This document shows, one piece after another, positions 41,367 through 50,799 of a stretch of DNA of 64,000 nucleotides (position 1 is its first letter; every line of letters starts with the position of its first letter). Source of the DNA: Halorubrum salsamenti (lineage in GTDB: Archaea > Halobacteriota > Halobacteria > Halobacteriales > Haloferacaceae); NCBI RefSeq assembly GCF_007671685.1, contig NZ_VCNL01000004.1, positions 62,001 to 126,000 of the forward strand, read 5' to 3'. The notes under the pieces are model-generated. The model did no database searches, was not told where the DNA came from, and saw only the letters and a program-made list of their open reading frames with translations. The position numbers and the translations under genes are program-made.

Positions 41367-42374
41367 GTGACCGGACTCGTCGCCGCGGAGCGCGGGATCG
41401 GCGAGATCGCTCTCGTCGACGCGGTCCCGGAGTTCGTCGTCGTCGTCTTCGCGGCCGTCACCCACCTCGCGGACCCGTGGTTCCTGTTCGGGCTGTTGGC
41501 GGTCGGTTACTGGTTCGCGAGCGACCGCTTCGCGGCCGCGCCGCGCCGCGCCGGCGCGACGGCGATCGCGGCCGTCACCTGCGCGTACGCCGCCACGGCG
41601 CTCGGAAAGGCGTGGTTCGCGGTCCCCCGCCCGCCCGGGGCGGTCGGCCCCGCGGACGTGCCGACGTGGCTCCCCGGCCTGCTGTCGGCGTGGTACGAGG
41701 CGCAGGTGCTCTCCGACGGCTTCGGCTTCCCGAGCGGTCACGCCACCGGCGGCGCGGCGGCGTACCTCGCATTGGCGCTCGTGTACGACCGGGCGTGGAC
41801 CGCGCGGAAGCGCCTCCTCGCCGCCGTCGCCGTCGCCGTCGCCGTCGCGGCCTCGCGGGTCGTCATCGAGGTCCACTACCTCGTCGACGTGCTCGCGGGG
41901 CTGGCCGTCGGGGGCGGCGTCGTACTCGGCGCGCTGTGGCTCGCGGGCGACCCGCGGATCCGGTGGGGTAGGGGCGGTTCGACGGACGGGGAGGCCGGGT
42001 CCGAGCCGCGCACCGCCACCGCCGCGCTCGATCCCACGCTACCGTTCCTGCTGGCGGCGATCGTCTCGGCCGGCGCGCTGGCCGTCGCCGTCGCGGGCGG
42101 GCACACCGGCGAGGTCGTCGAGGCGGGGATCGGGATCGCCACCGGCGCGGGCGGCGCGATCGGCTGGCGGTTCGTCGACGGCGACGAACCCGCAGTTCCG
42201 GTACGGATCGCGGTCCCCGCGCTCGCCGTCACCGGCGGGCTCTGGGTGGGCGCGTACGCGCTCGCGGGGACGATCGCGGTGACGCTGGCCGCGACGATCG
42301 CCGCCGTGGTCGCCGTCGTCGCGCTACCCGCGCTGCCGGGGCGGATCGAGCGGCTGTCGAGCGCCCGGAACTAA
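41367..42374 (+). CDS. PAP2-family membrane phosphatase
   Basis: A 335-residue multi-span protein with all three acid phosphatase motifs: KAWFAVPRP, GFPSGHATG and SRVVIEVHYLVD. These residues form a His-phosphate intermediate. Substrates in the family include phosphatidic acid and polyprenyl pyrophosphate. A C-terminal hydrophobic region of about 120 residues is an addition of unknown purpose. It starts with GTG just after the YihY fusion gene, so the two are likely co-transcribed. Confidence 0.9.
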   Translation: MTGLVAAERGIGEIALVDAVPEFVVVVFAAVTHLADPWFLFGLLAVGYWFASDRFAAAPRRAGATAIAAVTCAYAATALGKAWFAVPRPPGAVGPADVPTWLPGLLSAWYEAQVLSDGFGFPSGHATGGAAAYLALALVYDRAWTARKRLLAAVAVAVAVAASRVVIEVHYLVDVLAGLAVGGGVVLGALWLAGDPRIRWGRGGSTDGEAGSEPRTATAALDPTLPFLLAAIVSAGALAVAVAGGHTGEVVEAGIGIATGAGGAIGWRFVDGDEPAVPVRIAVPALAVTGGLWVGAYALAGTIAVTLAATIAAVVAVVALPALPGRIERLSSARN

Positions 42375-42777
42375 GCGGATTTGCTGGCGCGTCGCGGTCC
42401 CGCCTCTGTCGGTGACGGGAGTGGGTATTGCAGATCACCGGTCGCGGTTCAGTATTTAAATAGGCGTGAGCGACGGCGACGATCGCTTATCAAGAACGAG
42501 TGCGGTGGCGCGCGCCACCGAGTGGCCGCCACCGGCGGCCACGAGGAGCGCACCGAGCGTACTGCGGCCTCACGCCTGGGGCTTTGGAGACCCTCACCGC
42601 AAAGCCGTCGATCGCTTATAAACAACCGACAGCAACACCACAATCAGACTTATAAACGACCTCCCAAACGACGTGCTATACCCACTCCCGCTATCCGTCA
42701 ACGAGACGTTTTAAAACGCTCCGTGTATCGTCCGGATCTGCCGTCTAGAGAACGCGGCACCGAGGAATGGCGTCGCG
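42375..42777. repeat. Convergent intergenic region with a hairpin-rich element (copy 1)
   Basis: A unit of about 140 bp is bounded by gatcgcttatcaa (42481) and gatcgcttataaa (42610). Inside is a hairpin-forming G+C-rich core at 42500-42548 (ggtggcgcgcgccacc, then tggccgccaccggcggcca). A related unit lies at 53298-53440. Palindromic gttttaaaac is at about 42707. No gene is seen. Confidence 0.55.
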
Positions 42778-44643
42778 CTACTCCAGAACGATCAGCACGT
42801 CACCCATGTCGACGCTGTCGCCCTCGCCGACGTGGACGCTCGCGACGGCGCCGCCGCGCTCGGCGACCACGTCGTTCTCCATCTTCATCGCTTCGAGGAC
42901 GCAGACCACGTCGCCGGCCGCGACCTCGTCGCCTTCGTCGACGTCGACCGAGAGGATCGTCCCCTGCATCTCCGCCTCGATCGCCTCGCCGCCCTCGCCG
43001 ACGTCGACCGCGTCGTCGCCGCCGTCGTCGGACTTCGCCTGTGGGGGCCGCTGCTGGCCGCCGCTGCCGCCGGCGCCGCCCTCCGGCACCTGGATCGCGG
43101 GCGCGCCGCGCTCCTCCAGTTCGACCTCGAAGCGCTTGCCGTTCACCTCGACGGTGAACTCGCGTTCGGACACCTCATCGTCGCCGTCGCTCGCCGACGC
43201 CGACTCGGTGCCCCACTTCTCCTGCGCCTCCGCGACCAGCGCCTCGTCGAGCTCCTCGTCGAGGTACTTCGTGGTGTGAGTGCCGTCGACGAACCGGTCG
43301 TCGTCGAGCATGAGCCGGTGGAACGGGACGACGGTGACGACGCCCTCGAGGTCGTACTCCGCGAGCGCGCGCTTCGACCGCGCGAGACACTCCTCGCGGT
43401 CCGCGCCCCACACGATCAGCTTCGCGATCATCGAGTCGTAGTCGGTCACCAGCTCGTCGCCCTGCCGGAGCGCGTCGTCGACGCGGACGCCGATCCCGCC
43501 CGGCGGGTCGTACGTGTCGAGCCGGCCCTCGTTGGCGGGCTGGAAGTCGTTCGCGGCGTTCTCGGCGTTGATCCGGAACTCGATCGCGTGGCCGTCCAGC
43601 TCCACGTCGTCCTGCGAGACGGAGAGCCCCTCGCCGCTGGCGACCCGGAGCTGCTCTTTGACGATGTCGATCCCCGTCAGCTCCTCCGTGACGGTGTGTT
43701 CGACCTGAATCCGCGTGTTGACTTCGAGGAAGTAGAAGGGCGTGTCCGGCCCGAGCGGCTCCGACGGGTCGCGGTCCACGTCCTCCTCGACGAGGAACTC
43801 GACGGTGCCGGCGTTGGTGTAGTCGGCGGCGGCGACGCCGCGGCGGGCGGCCTCGCCGATCTTCTCGCGCAGCTCGTCGGAAAGCGCGGGGGACGGCCCC
43901 TCCTCGATCACCTTCTGGTGGCGGCGCTGGAGCGAGCAGTCGCGCTCGCCGAGGTGGACGACCTCGGTCTCCCCGTCCTCCCCGTCACCCGCGTCCGCGA
44001 CGATCTGTACCTCGACGTGGCGGGGCGTCTGCAGGTAGCGCTCGAGGTAGACGGAGTCGTTCGAGAAGTACGCCTCGCCCTCGCGTTTGGCGGATGCGAG
44101 CGCCTCTTCGGCCTCGTCGGCGCTCTCGACGACCTTCATCCCGCGGCCGCCGCCGCCGCCCTCGGCCTTGATCGCGACGGGGTAGCCGTGCTCGTCGCCG
44201 AACTCGGTCACCGCCTCGACCTCGGTGACGGGCTCCGTCGTTCCGGGGACGATGGGCACGTCGGCGTCGTCCATCACGCGGCGCGCGTGGGTCTTCTCCC
44301 CGAGTCGCTCCATCGCGTCGCTGGCGGGGCCGACCCACGTGACCCCGTCGGCGGCCTCGACGCGGGCCGCGAAGTCGGCGTTCTCCGCGAGGAAGCCGTA
44401 GCCGGGATGGATCGCGTCGGCGTCGGCCGCCCTCGCGGCCTCGACGACCGCCTCGCCGTCGAGGTACGAGTCGGCGGCGCGGGCCGGCCCCACGTTGTAC
44501 GCCTCGTCGGCGTACCGGACGTGGCCCGCGTGTTTGTCCGCGTCGCTGTAGACGGCGACGGTGTCGACACCCAGCTCCGCACAGGCGCGCATCACCCGAA
44601 CCGCGATCTCTCCGCGGTTCGCGACCAGAACCTTGTCGAACAT
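42778..44643 (-). CDS. pccA: Acyl-CoA carboxylase, biotin carboxylase plus biotin carrier subunit
   Basis: A 621-residue protein. Residues 1-450 are biotin carboxylase: [29 protein letters not shown], an ATP-grasp region with [12 protein letters not shown] and [22 protein letters not shown]. After an acidic linker, residues about 550-621 are the biotin carrier domain with [12 protein letters not shown], whose Lys is biotinylated. It carboxylates biotin with bicarbonate and ATP for acetyl- or propionyl-CoA carboxylation. It is read in the same direction as pccX/pccB but separated from them by a small plus-strand gene. Confidence 0.95.
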   Translation of the reverse strand: MFDKVLVANRGEIAVRVMRACAELGVDTVAVYSDADKHAGHVRYADEAYNVGPARAADSYLDGEAVVEAARAADADAIHPGYGFLAENADFAARVEAADGVTWVGPASDAMERLGEKTHARRVMDDADVPIVPGTTEPVTEVEAVTEFGDEHGYPVAIKAEGGGGGRGMKVVESADEAEEALASAKREGEAYFSNDSVYLERYLQTPRHVEVQIVADAGDGEDGETEVVHLGERDCSLQRRHQKVIEEGPSPALSDELREKIGEAARRGVAAADYTNAGTVEFLVEEDVDRDPSEPLGPDTPFYFLEVNTRIQVEHTVTEELTGIDIVKEQLRVASGEGLSVSQDDVELDGHAIEFRINAENAANDFQPANEGRLDTYDPPGGIGVRVDDALRQGDELVTDYDSMIAKLIVWGADREECLARSKRALAEYDLEGVVTVVPFHRLMLDDDRFVDGTHTTKYLDEELDEALVAEAQEKWGTESASASDGDDEVSEREFTVEVNGKRFEVELEERGAPAIQVPEGGAGGSGGQQRPPQAKSDDGGDDAVDVGEGGEAIEAEMQGTILSVDVDEGDEVAAGDVVCVLEAMKMENDVVAERGGAVASVHVGEGDSVDMGDVLIVLE

Positions 44644-44783
44644 TCCTGCACGTTGCTTCCACCATAACCCACCTCATTCTATCGGTCCGCAACGACTGTC
44701 GATCACGACGATCGTCGTACTCCGCCGGCGCTCGCCGCGACTCCCCGGGACGGTTAAGAGCCTGCCGACCGCCATATCCGGAC

Positions 44784-45026
44784 ATGCTCTCGGCCGGAAA
44801 CCCCTACGTGTTGCCGTCGGTGCTGGTCGCGGCTGGCGCGTACCTCGCCGCGACGCTGTTGACCGACGCCTCGCTGCTCGTTCGGATCGGCATCCTCGCT
44901 CTCCTCGCGGGGGTCGTCCCGATCGTTCTCAACCGACTCCTCGGCGGCGGATCGGCGGACGGGTGGAGCGGCGAACCGATCGAAGACCCGGGAGACGGCG
45001 ACGTCGACGAGTCGCGCGAGGCGTGA
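44784..45026 (+). CDS. Small membrane protein
   Basis: An 80-residue protein with two hydrophobic helices (YVLPSVLVAAGAYLAATLL and VRIGILALLAGVVPIVLNRL) and an acidic tail (EPIEDPGDGDVDESREA). The family is probably haloarchaeal. It lies between the two carboxylase transcription units on the opposite strand. No function is evident. Confidence 0.6.
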   Translation: MLSAGNPYVLPSVLVAAGAYLAATLLTDASLLVRIGILALLAGVVPIVLNRLLGGGSADGWSGEPIEDPGDGDVDESREA

Positions 45027-45185
45027 CCCGTCGGCTATAGGCCCGGCTACAGATATTGGCCATAGATATATACTCGATCGGGCGTATTCTCCGACGCGCC
45101 CTACGAGGGGGTGCATGGCGGCCGAACCGCTGAGAATCACCCGGACGTACGGGGTTCGCCGCCGGGGGAATGCGCGCGATCCGAC

Positions 45186-45524
45186 TCAGTACCGGTCGGC
45201 GCGACCGGCCGCGGTCCACGGATCGGTCGGCGCGTCGACGGGCACGCGGACGGACCGATTCTGCAGCCGATCGACTCGACCGGCGAACGACCAGCGCTCG
45301 CCCTCCCATCCCGACCCGTCGTCCGCCGCGGCCGCCGCGGCCGCCGCGGCGCGCTCGCCGTCTCGGAGGTGGGCCGCGACCGCGGCGGCGATGGCCGCGG
45401 CCTCCGCGTCGCCGGCGTCGTCCGGGATCGACAGGCGGTCGAGGTCGACGGCGGCGTCGCCGTCGGCGGGCGGGGCGTCGCCGTCGACCGCCGAGCCGTC
45501 CGAGTCGGGTGCGTCGGCCGCCAT
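45186..45524 (-). CDS. pccX: Small acyl-CoA carboxylase subunit (PccX/epsilon-like)
   Basis: From ATG 45524 the product is 112 residues: an acidic, Ala-rich N-terminal part, then [12 protein letters not shown], and a C-terminal end with [17 protein letters not shown]. The end resembles the W-x-AGR motif of small acyl-CoA carboxylase epsilon subunits and of PccX, required for activity of the enzyme in Haloferax mediterranei. Its ATG overlaps the pccB stop by 1 base, so the stoichiometry is set by coupling. Identification rests on the ending and the position. Confidence 0.75.
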   Translation of the reverse strand: MAADAPDSDGSAVDGDAPPADGDAAVDLDRLSIPDDAGDAEAAAIAAAVAAHLRDGERAAAAAAAAADDGSGWEGERWSFAGRVDRLQNRSVRVPVDAPTDPWTAAGRADRY

Positions 45525-47068
45525 CAGATCGGGATGTTGCCGTGTTTCTTCTCGGGCGCCTCCGAGCGCTTCCCCTTCAGCATCGTCAGGTCGTCGATCA
45601 GCCGCGCGCGGGTCTCCGCGGGCTCGATCACGTCGTCGACGAAGCCGCGGTCGGCGGCGGTGTACGGGTTCGCGAACTCCTCGCGGTACTCGTCGATGAG
45701 CTCCTGTCGGCGCGCGTCGGGGTCGTCCGCCTCGGCCAGCTCCTCGCGGTAGAGGACGTTGACCGCCCCCTTCGGGCCCATCACCGCGATCTCGGCGGTC
45801 GGCCACGCGTAGTTCACGTCGCCGCCGATGTGTTTCGACGACATCACGCAGTAGGCCCCGCCGTACGCCTTCCGGGTGATAACCGTCAGCAGCGGAACCG
45901 TCGCCTCCGAGAAGGCGTACAGCAGCTTCGCGCCGTGGCGGATGATCCCGTTGTGCTCCTGATCGGTGCCGGGCATGAACCCGGGCACGTCCTCGAAGGT
46001 GAGGATGGGGATGTTGAAGGCGTCACAGAAGCGGACGAACCGCGCGCCCTTCTGGCTCGACTCGATGTCGAGCGTGCCGGCGTTCACCCGGGGGTTGTTG
46101 GCGACGATCCCGATCGAGTGGCCGTCGAGCCGGCCGAAGCCGACGACGACGTTCTTCGCGAAGTTCTCCTGCACCTCGAAGAAGGAGCCCTCGTCGACGA
46201 CGCTGCCGATGACCTCCTTCATGTCGTACGGCTTCCGGGGCGCGTTCGGAACGATGTCGGCCAGCTCCTCGTCGGCGCGCTCGGGGTCGTCCCACGGCTC
46301 GACGCGGGGCGGGTCCTCGACGTTGTTAGCCGGGAGGTACGAGAGCAGCCGCGCGATGTCGTCCAACGCCTCCTCCTCGCTCTCCTCGGCGAAGTGCGCG
46401 ACGCCGGAGGTGGAGGTGTGGGTGACCGCGCCGCCGAGCTCCTCGAAGCTCACCTCCTCGCCCGTGACGGTCTCGATGACGTCCGGGCCGGTGATGAACA
46501 TGTGCGAGGTGTCCTTGACCATGAACGTGAAGTCCGTGATGGCGGGAGAGTAGACTGCGCCCCCCGCACACGGGCCCATGATCGCCGAGATCTGTGGGAT
46601 CACGCCGGACGCCTCCGTGTTGCGCCGGAAGATCTCCGCGAAGCCGCCGAGCGCCCCGACGCCCTCCTGAATGCGGGCACCGGCGGAGTCGTTGAGCCCG
46701 ACCACGGGTGCGCCCACGTCCATCGCCTTATCCATCACCTTGCAGATCTTCTCGGCGAACACCTCGCCGAGCGAGCCGCCGAAGACGGTGAAGTCGTGCG
46801 CGAAGACGAACGTCTTCCGACCGTTCACCTCGCCGTACCCCGTGACGACGCCGTCGCCCGGGATCTGTTGTTCCTCCATGCCGAACTTGTGGTTCCGGTG
46901 GGTGCGGAACCGGTCGAACTCGTGGAACGTCCCGTCGTCGAGGAAGTAGTCGATACGCTCGCGCGCGGTCATCTTTCCCCTCTCGTGTTGGGACTCGATC
47001 CGGTCCTCGCCGCCGCCGAGCGCCGCCCGCTCGCGACGCTCGCGGAGATCCTCGATACGGTCGTCCAT
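45524..47068 (-). CDS. pccB: Propionyl/acetyl-CoA carboxylase carboxyltransferase subunit
   Basis: A 514-residue crotonase-fold carboxyltransferase with N- and C-terminal halves: [15 protein letters not shown] and [17 protein letters not shown] for the acyl-CoA-binding half, [24 protein letters not shown] and [12 protein letters not shown] for the biotin-binding half. It moves CO2 from carboxybiotin to the acyl-CoA. The ATG at 47068 gives the normal [15 protein letters not shown] start. It leads pccX in the transcript. Confidence 0.95.
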   Translation of the reverse strand: MDDRIEDLRERRERAALGGGEDRIESQHERGKMTARERIDYFLDDGTFHEFDRFRTHRNHKFGMEEQQIPGDGVVTGYGEVNGRKTFVFAHDFTVFGGSLGEVFAEKICKVMDKAMDVGAPVVGLNDSAGARIQEGVGALGGFAEIFRRNTEASGVIPQISAIMGPCAGGAVYSPAITDFTFMVKDTSHMFITGPDVIETVTGEEVSFEELGGAVTHTSTSGVAHFAEESEEEALDDIARLLSYLPANNVEDPPRVEPWDDPERADEELADIVPNAPRKPYDMKEVIGSVVDEGSFFEVQENFAKNVVVGFGRLDGHSIGIVANNPRVNAGTLDIESSQKGARFVRFCDAFNIPILTFEDVPGFMPGTDQEHNGIIRHGAKLLYAFSEATVPLLTVITRKAYGGAYCVMSSKHIGGDVNYAWPTAEIAVMGPKGAVNVLYREELAEADDPDARRQELIDEYREEFANPYTAADRGFVDDVIEPAETRARLIDDLTMLKGKRSEAPEKKHGNIPI

Positions 47069-47249
47069 CGTCACGCCGGACCACCCTGAGTCATTACCTC
47101 GTGGGTTGACGAGCGGCGTCAAAAGGGTTCCCCTATGCGACGTTCTCGACTTCGACGGGCGTCGAAACGCCGCTCAGCGTCGAAAGAGCGTGACGTTGGG
47201 AACCGCCCGCACGGACCCTGTCTCGGGTTCTCACCCGGACAGGCGGTTC

Positions 47250-47345
47250 GACGCTTTTAAACCTCCGATGGACCACTCTCCGATGAGACAGGCTTCGCCT
47301 GTTTCACTGACCCGTAGGAGCGACCTGCGTACTACGGAGGTGAAA
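47250..47345 (+). promoter_or_regulatory. rpl1 operon promoter and mRNA leader (possible L1 autoregulatory site)
   Basis: A TATA-like cttttaaac lies at 47254-47262. About 60-75 nt of leader follow to the ATG at 47346, containing a stem-loop (gacaggcttcgcctgttt) and a Shine-Dalgarno ggaggtg just before the start. In Halobacterium the L1-L10-L12 transcript has a leader of this length with an L1-binding structure resembling 23S rRNA, so the same control is expected here. Confidence 0.6.
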
Positions 47346-47984
47346 ATGGCAGACACAATACAAGAGGCCGTAACCCTCGCACTCGACGATGCGCCCGAGC
47401 GGAACTTCCGCGAGACCGTGGACATCGCGATCAACCTGCGAGATCTCGACCTCAACGATCCGTCGAACCGAATCGACGAGTCCGTCGTGCTGCCGGCTGG
47501 AACGGGGCAGGAGACACAGATCGTCGTCTTCGCGGAGGGCGAAACCGCCGTCCGCGCAGAGGAAGTCGCTGATCAAGTGCTTGACAGCGACGACCTCGAA
47601 GACTTAGGAGACGACGACGACCGCGCAAAGGATCTGGCCGGCGAGACCGACTTCTTCGTCGCAGAGGCCAACCTGATGCAGGACATCGGTCGGTACCTCG
47701 GTACCGTCCTCGGTCCGCGCGGGAAGATGCCTACCCCACTGCAGCCGGACGACGACATCGTCGACACAGTCAACCGGATGAAAAACACCGTGCAGCTCCG
47801 GTCGCGTGACCGGCGCACGTTCCACACCCGCGTCGGTGCCGAGGACATGGGCCCCGACGCGATTTCGGACAACATCGACGTCATCATCCGGCGGCTCGAA
47901 GCGAGCCTCGAGAAGGGGCCGCTCAACATCGACGGGATCTACGTGAAGACCACGATGGGTCCCGCCAAGGAGGTGCCCGTATGA
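47346..47984 (+). CDS. rpl1: Ribosomal protein L1
   Basis: A 212-residue L1 protein of the large subunit stalk region. [19 protein letters not shown] at the N-terminus and [16 protein letters not shown] are signatures. It binds 23S rRNA near the E site and, in archaea, represses its own operon through the mRNA leader. A strong ggaggtg precedes the start. It overlaps the L10 gene by 4 bp (ATGA). Confidence 0.96.
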   Translation: MADTIQEAVTLALDDAPERNFRETVDIAINLRDLDLNDPSNRIDESVVLPAGTGQETQIVVFAEGETAVRAEEVADQVLDSDDLEDLGDDDDRAKDLAGETDFFVAEANLMQDIGRYLGTVLGPRGKMPTPLQPDDDIVDTVNRMKNTVQLRSRDRRTFHTRVGAEDMGPDAISDNIDVIIRRLEASLEKGPLNIDGIYVKTTMGPAKEVPV

Positions 47985-49018
47985 GCTCGGTCCGCAAGAC
48001 CGAGACGATCCCGCAGTGGAAACAGGAGGAGGTCGACGAGCTCGTCGACTTCATCCGGTCGTTCAACTCCGTCGGGATCGTCGGCGTCGCCGGCATCCCG
48101 AGCCGCCAGCTCCAGGCCATGCGCCGCGAGCTGCACGGCTCCGCGGACGTTCGGATGAGCCGCAACACGCTCACCGTCCGCGCGCTCGAAGAGGTGAACG
48201 ACGGCGTCGAAGAGCTGACCCAGTACGTCTCGGGTCAGGTCGCGCTCATCGGCACGAACGACAACCCGTTCGGCCTCTTCAAGCAGCTGGAAGCCTCGAA
48301 GACCCCCGCCCCGATCAACGCGGGCGAGGTCGCCCCTAACGACGTCGTCATCCCCGAGGGTGACACGGGCGTCGACCCGGGGCCGTTCGTCGGCGAGCTC
48401 CAGACGATCGGCGCAGCCGCGCGTATCCAGGACGGCTCGATCATGGTCACCGAGGACTCGAAGGTCCTCGACGAGGGCGAGGTCGTCGACGACGACCTCG
48501 CGAACGTCCTGACCGAGCTCGGCATCGAGCCGAAGGAAGTCGGGCTCGACCTCAAGGGCGTCTACTCCGACGGCGTCCTGTTCGAGCCGGACGAGCTCGA
48601 GATCGACGTCGACGAGTACGAGGCGGACATCCGCTCGGCGGCCGCCGCCGCGCGGAACCTCTCGGTCAACGCGGCGTACCCGACGGCCGCCACCGCCGGC
48701 ACCCTTCTCGCGAAGGCGTCCGGCGAGGCGAAGTCCGTCGGGCTGTTCGCGGAGATCGAGAGCCCGGACGTCGTGCCCGACCTCATCGGGAAGGCCGACG
48801 CCCAGCTCCGCTCGCTCGCGGCCCAGATCGACGACGAGGAGGCGCTTCCCGAGGAGCTGCAGGGCGTCGAAGCCGCCCCGGCTCCCGAGACGGACGACGC
48901 CGACGAGGAGGAACAGGCGGAGGAAGAAGACGACACGGACGACGCTGAGGCGACCGACGACGACGCCGACGACGACGGCGACGACGGCGGCGAAGGTCTC
49001 GGCGAGATGTTCGGATAA
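47981..49018 (+). CDS. rpl10: Ribosomal protein L10 (P0)
   Basis: A 345-residue stalk base protein. The N-terminal RNA-binding domain ([20 protein letters not shown], then [11 protein letters not shown]) is followed by the archaeal insertion domain, helices that bind L12 dimers, and a very acidic tail finishing GEGLGEMFG, the shared stalk terminus that recruits translation factors. It is co-transcribed with rpl1 and rpl12. Confidence 0.96.
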   Translation: MSSVRKTETIPQWKQEEVDELVDFIRSFNSVGIVGVAGIPSRQLQAMRRELHGSADVRMSRNTLTVRALEEVNDGVEELTQYVSGQVALIGTNDNPFGLFKQLEASKTPAPINAGEVAPNDVVIPEGDTGVDPGPFVGELQTIGAAARIQDGSIMVTEDSKVLDEGEVVDDDLANVLTELGIEPKEVGLDLKGVYSDGVLFEPDELEIDVDEYEADIRSAAAAARNLSVNAAYPTAATAGTLLAKASGEAKSVGLFAEIESPDVVPDLIGKADAQLRSLAAQIDDEEALPEELQGVEAAPAPETDDADEEEQAEEEDDTDDAEATDDDADDDGDDGGEGLGEMFG

Positions 49019-49036
49019 CACCACGAGGACACACCA

Positions 49037-49381
49037 ATGGAATACGTTTACGCTGCGCTCATCCTGAACGAGACTGGCGAAGAGATCAACGAAGACAACG
49101 TCACCGGCGTGCTCGAAGCCGCCGGCGTCGACGTCGAGGAGTCCCGCGTCAAGGCGCTCGTCGCCGCGCTGGAGGACGTCGACATCGAGGACGCCATCGA
49201 GACGGCCGCCGCGGCCCCCGCCGCCGGCGCCGCTTCCGGTGGCTCCGCGGACGCCGCGGACGCCGACGAGGCCGACGAGGCCGACGACGAGGCCGACGAG
49301 GAGGAGGCCGCCGAGGAAGCGGCGGACGACGACGAGGAAGACGGCGACGGCGGCGAGGGCCTCGGCGAGCTCTTCGGCTAA
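49037..49381 (+). CDS. rpl12: Ribosomal protein L12 (P1)
   Basis: A 114-residue stalk protein. The N-terminal dimerisation and L10-binding domain ([20 protein letters not shown]) is followed by an Ala-rich hinge and an acidic tail ending GEGLGELFG, nearly identical to the end of L10. It lies 18 bp after rpl10. Several dimers bind one L10. Confidence 0.96.
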   Translation: MEYVYAALILNETGEEINEDNVTGVLEAAGVDVEESRVKALVAALEDVDIEDAIETAAAAPAAGAASGGSADAADADEADEADDEADEEEAAEEAADDDEEDGDGGEGLGELFG

Positions 49382-49508
49382 CGCCGGACGACCACCGAGA
49401 CCCCGACCGCGTCGACCGGCTCTCGAATATCCGATTTTATCGAACCCGATATCCGGAGTGATAACGCCGTCCGCGAGTTTATATACCGATCTCGGAAACC
49501 GAGAGGTG

Positions 49509-49700
49509 ATGAAGATCGTCGACGGCGACAAGGTCGAGTGCGATCGGTGCGAGTCGGTGCTTCCGATCGAGGACGTCTCGCTGCTCGAGAAGGAGACGAA
49601 CCGCGACTACGAGCGGGCGCTGTGCGAGGAGTGTCTGGGCGTCGTCGGAGTGCCGAAGGGCTACACGCTCCGCCGCGACATCAGTCACCTCGCCGGCTGA
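49509..49700 (+). CDS. Small zinc-finger protein, 63 aa
   Basis: ATG at 49509 (MKIVDGDKVECDRCESVL) opens a 63-residue protein with CDRC and CEEC about 30 residues apart, a probable single zinc site. It is acidic and compact, typical of the many haloarchaeal short zinc-finger proteins that may regulate transcription or stabilise complexes. A TATA-like tttatatac lies at about 49478. It overlaps the end of the SWIM gene on the opposite strand by 20 bp. Confidence 0.75.
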   Translation: MKIVDGDKVECDRCESVLPIEDVSLLEKETNRDYERALCEECLGVVGVPKGYTLRRDISHLAG

Positions 49701-50268
49701 GCCGCGAGGCGGGGAACCCGTACCGGGCGCAGTCCGCGACGCTCCGGCCGGGCCGGATCGACTCCGCGTAGACCGCTTCGACGACGGGCTCGTGGGCGCC
49801 GTAGTCGACGTTCGTGGGGTACTCTGCGACGACGCGCCCCTCGTCGGTCCGGTAGGCGTCGGCCCGCTCGGTCGTGACCGCGACGACGACGAGTCGCTTT
49901 CCCGTCTCGCGGTCGCGGACGACGGCGCCCGGCTCGAACGCGTGTCGGTCACAGAGATGCGGGCCGCCGGCGTCGAACGGGACGAACGTCTCCGCGCCGC
50001 AGACCGCGCAGGCGCCGACGCGCTCGTCGGGCGCGGGGACGGATCCCGCGGTCACTTCCATCGCGACGCGGCGGAGGTGCTTACAGCGCGAGCCGCGGAT
50101 CGCGTGGTCGGGGCAGGTGCAGGTGCCGGCGTCGAGCGCGACCACGTAGGTGCCGCCGTCGGTCTCGACGACGTAGCGCCGGTCGCGGAGCGGGCGGACC
50201 GTCATCTCCTCGGCGGCGGCGCGGGCGGATCGGCCGTCACGCTCGTCGTCTTTGCCGGAGGAGACCAT
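49681..50268 (-). CDS. SWIM zinc-finger protein
   Basis: A 195-residue protein. The SWIM motif CxC-xn-CxH is clear: CTCPDHAIRGSRCKHLRRV near residue 50. A second metal set lies in CAVCGAETFVPFD with CDRH. SWIM domains bind DNA or proteins and often accompany recombination or transposase factors; in haloarchaea stand-alone SWIM proteins are common. The start at 50268 is chosen for the acidic N-terminus; a shorter start at MTVRPLRD is also possible. Confidence 0.8.
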   Translation of the reverse strand: MVSSGKDDERDGRSARAAAEEMTVRPLRDRRYVVETDGGTYVVALDAGTCTCPDHAIRGSRCKHLRRVAMEVTAGSVPAPDERVGACAVCGAETFVPFDAGGPHLCDRHAFEPGAVVRDRETGKRLVVVAVTTERADAYRTDEGRVVAEYPTNVDYGAHEPVVEAVYAESIRPGRSVADCARYGFPASRLSRRGD

Positions 50269-50560
50269 AGACGGTGGAGGCGACTCGCTCGACGGTGTCG
50301 GTTGGGGCGTCGAGGACGACCCTCGCGACGGAGTCGGATCGGGGGGTGCTGACGCGGGTGAGTTTCGGGTGTGCGTCATAAGTGACTGCGAGGGGGACCC
50401 TCGCTTCGCGTCGAGATAGGGGACGGAAACGGATAAATTCGCCGCCAAGGCGGGTCAAGGAGCCGATATTCTGTGATGAGGGCGTTCTCGATCGCCGAAT
50501 CCGGCCGACCTCGACGCCCTCATCGAAGTCCTTTTTTAGCGGCGACGGAAACTCGCGGGC

Positions 50561-50779
50561 ATGGAAATCGACGCGGAGCTCCGTCGGCAGATCGCGGTCT
50601 CGCTGGCGGCGGCCGCGGTCTTCGTCGCCGGACTGGTCGGAATCGGGGTCGCGTTCGGCGGTCCCGAGGGACTGCCGGAGACCGGTGCGATCGCCCTCGT
50701 CGCGCTGCTCGCCGCATTCGTACTGTTGATGGCGCTCGTCGGCGCGTACCTCATCCGCGCGAACGGCGACGACGCGTAG
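50561..50779 (+). CDS. Small two-helix membrane protein, 72 aa
   Basis: A short protein (MEIDAELRRQIAVSLAAAAVF...) with two hydrophobic helices separated by a Gly/Pro turn (GVAFGGPEGLPETGA). It ends in an acidic tail, convergent with priL. The sequence is well formed and conserved-looking, but no function is known. Confidence 0.65.
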   Translation: MEIDAELRRQIAVSLAAAAVFVAGLVGIGVAFGGPEGLPETGAIALVALLAAFVLLMALVGAYLIRANGDDA

Positions 50780-50799
50780 AACGGGTCCTCGTCGGACGG

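Noticed and set aside
42832-44667. A 611-codon plus-strand frame opposite pccA
   Set aside because: High-G+C codon bias opens long antisense frames. The sequence has no domain, and the opposite strand encodes a complete biotin carboxylase.
45170-47089. A 639-codon plus-strand frame opposite pccB
   Set aside because: Antisense shadow of pccB and pccX with Arg/Leu-rich composition and no motif.
47939-49531. A 530-codon minus-strand frame across rpl10 and rpl12
   Set aside because: Antisense shadow of ribosomal protein genes.
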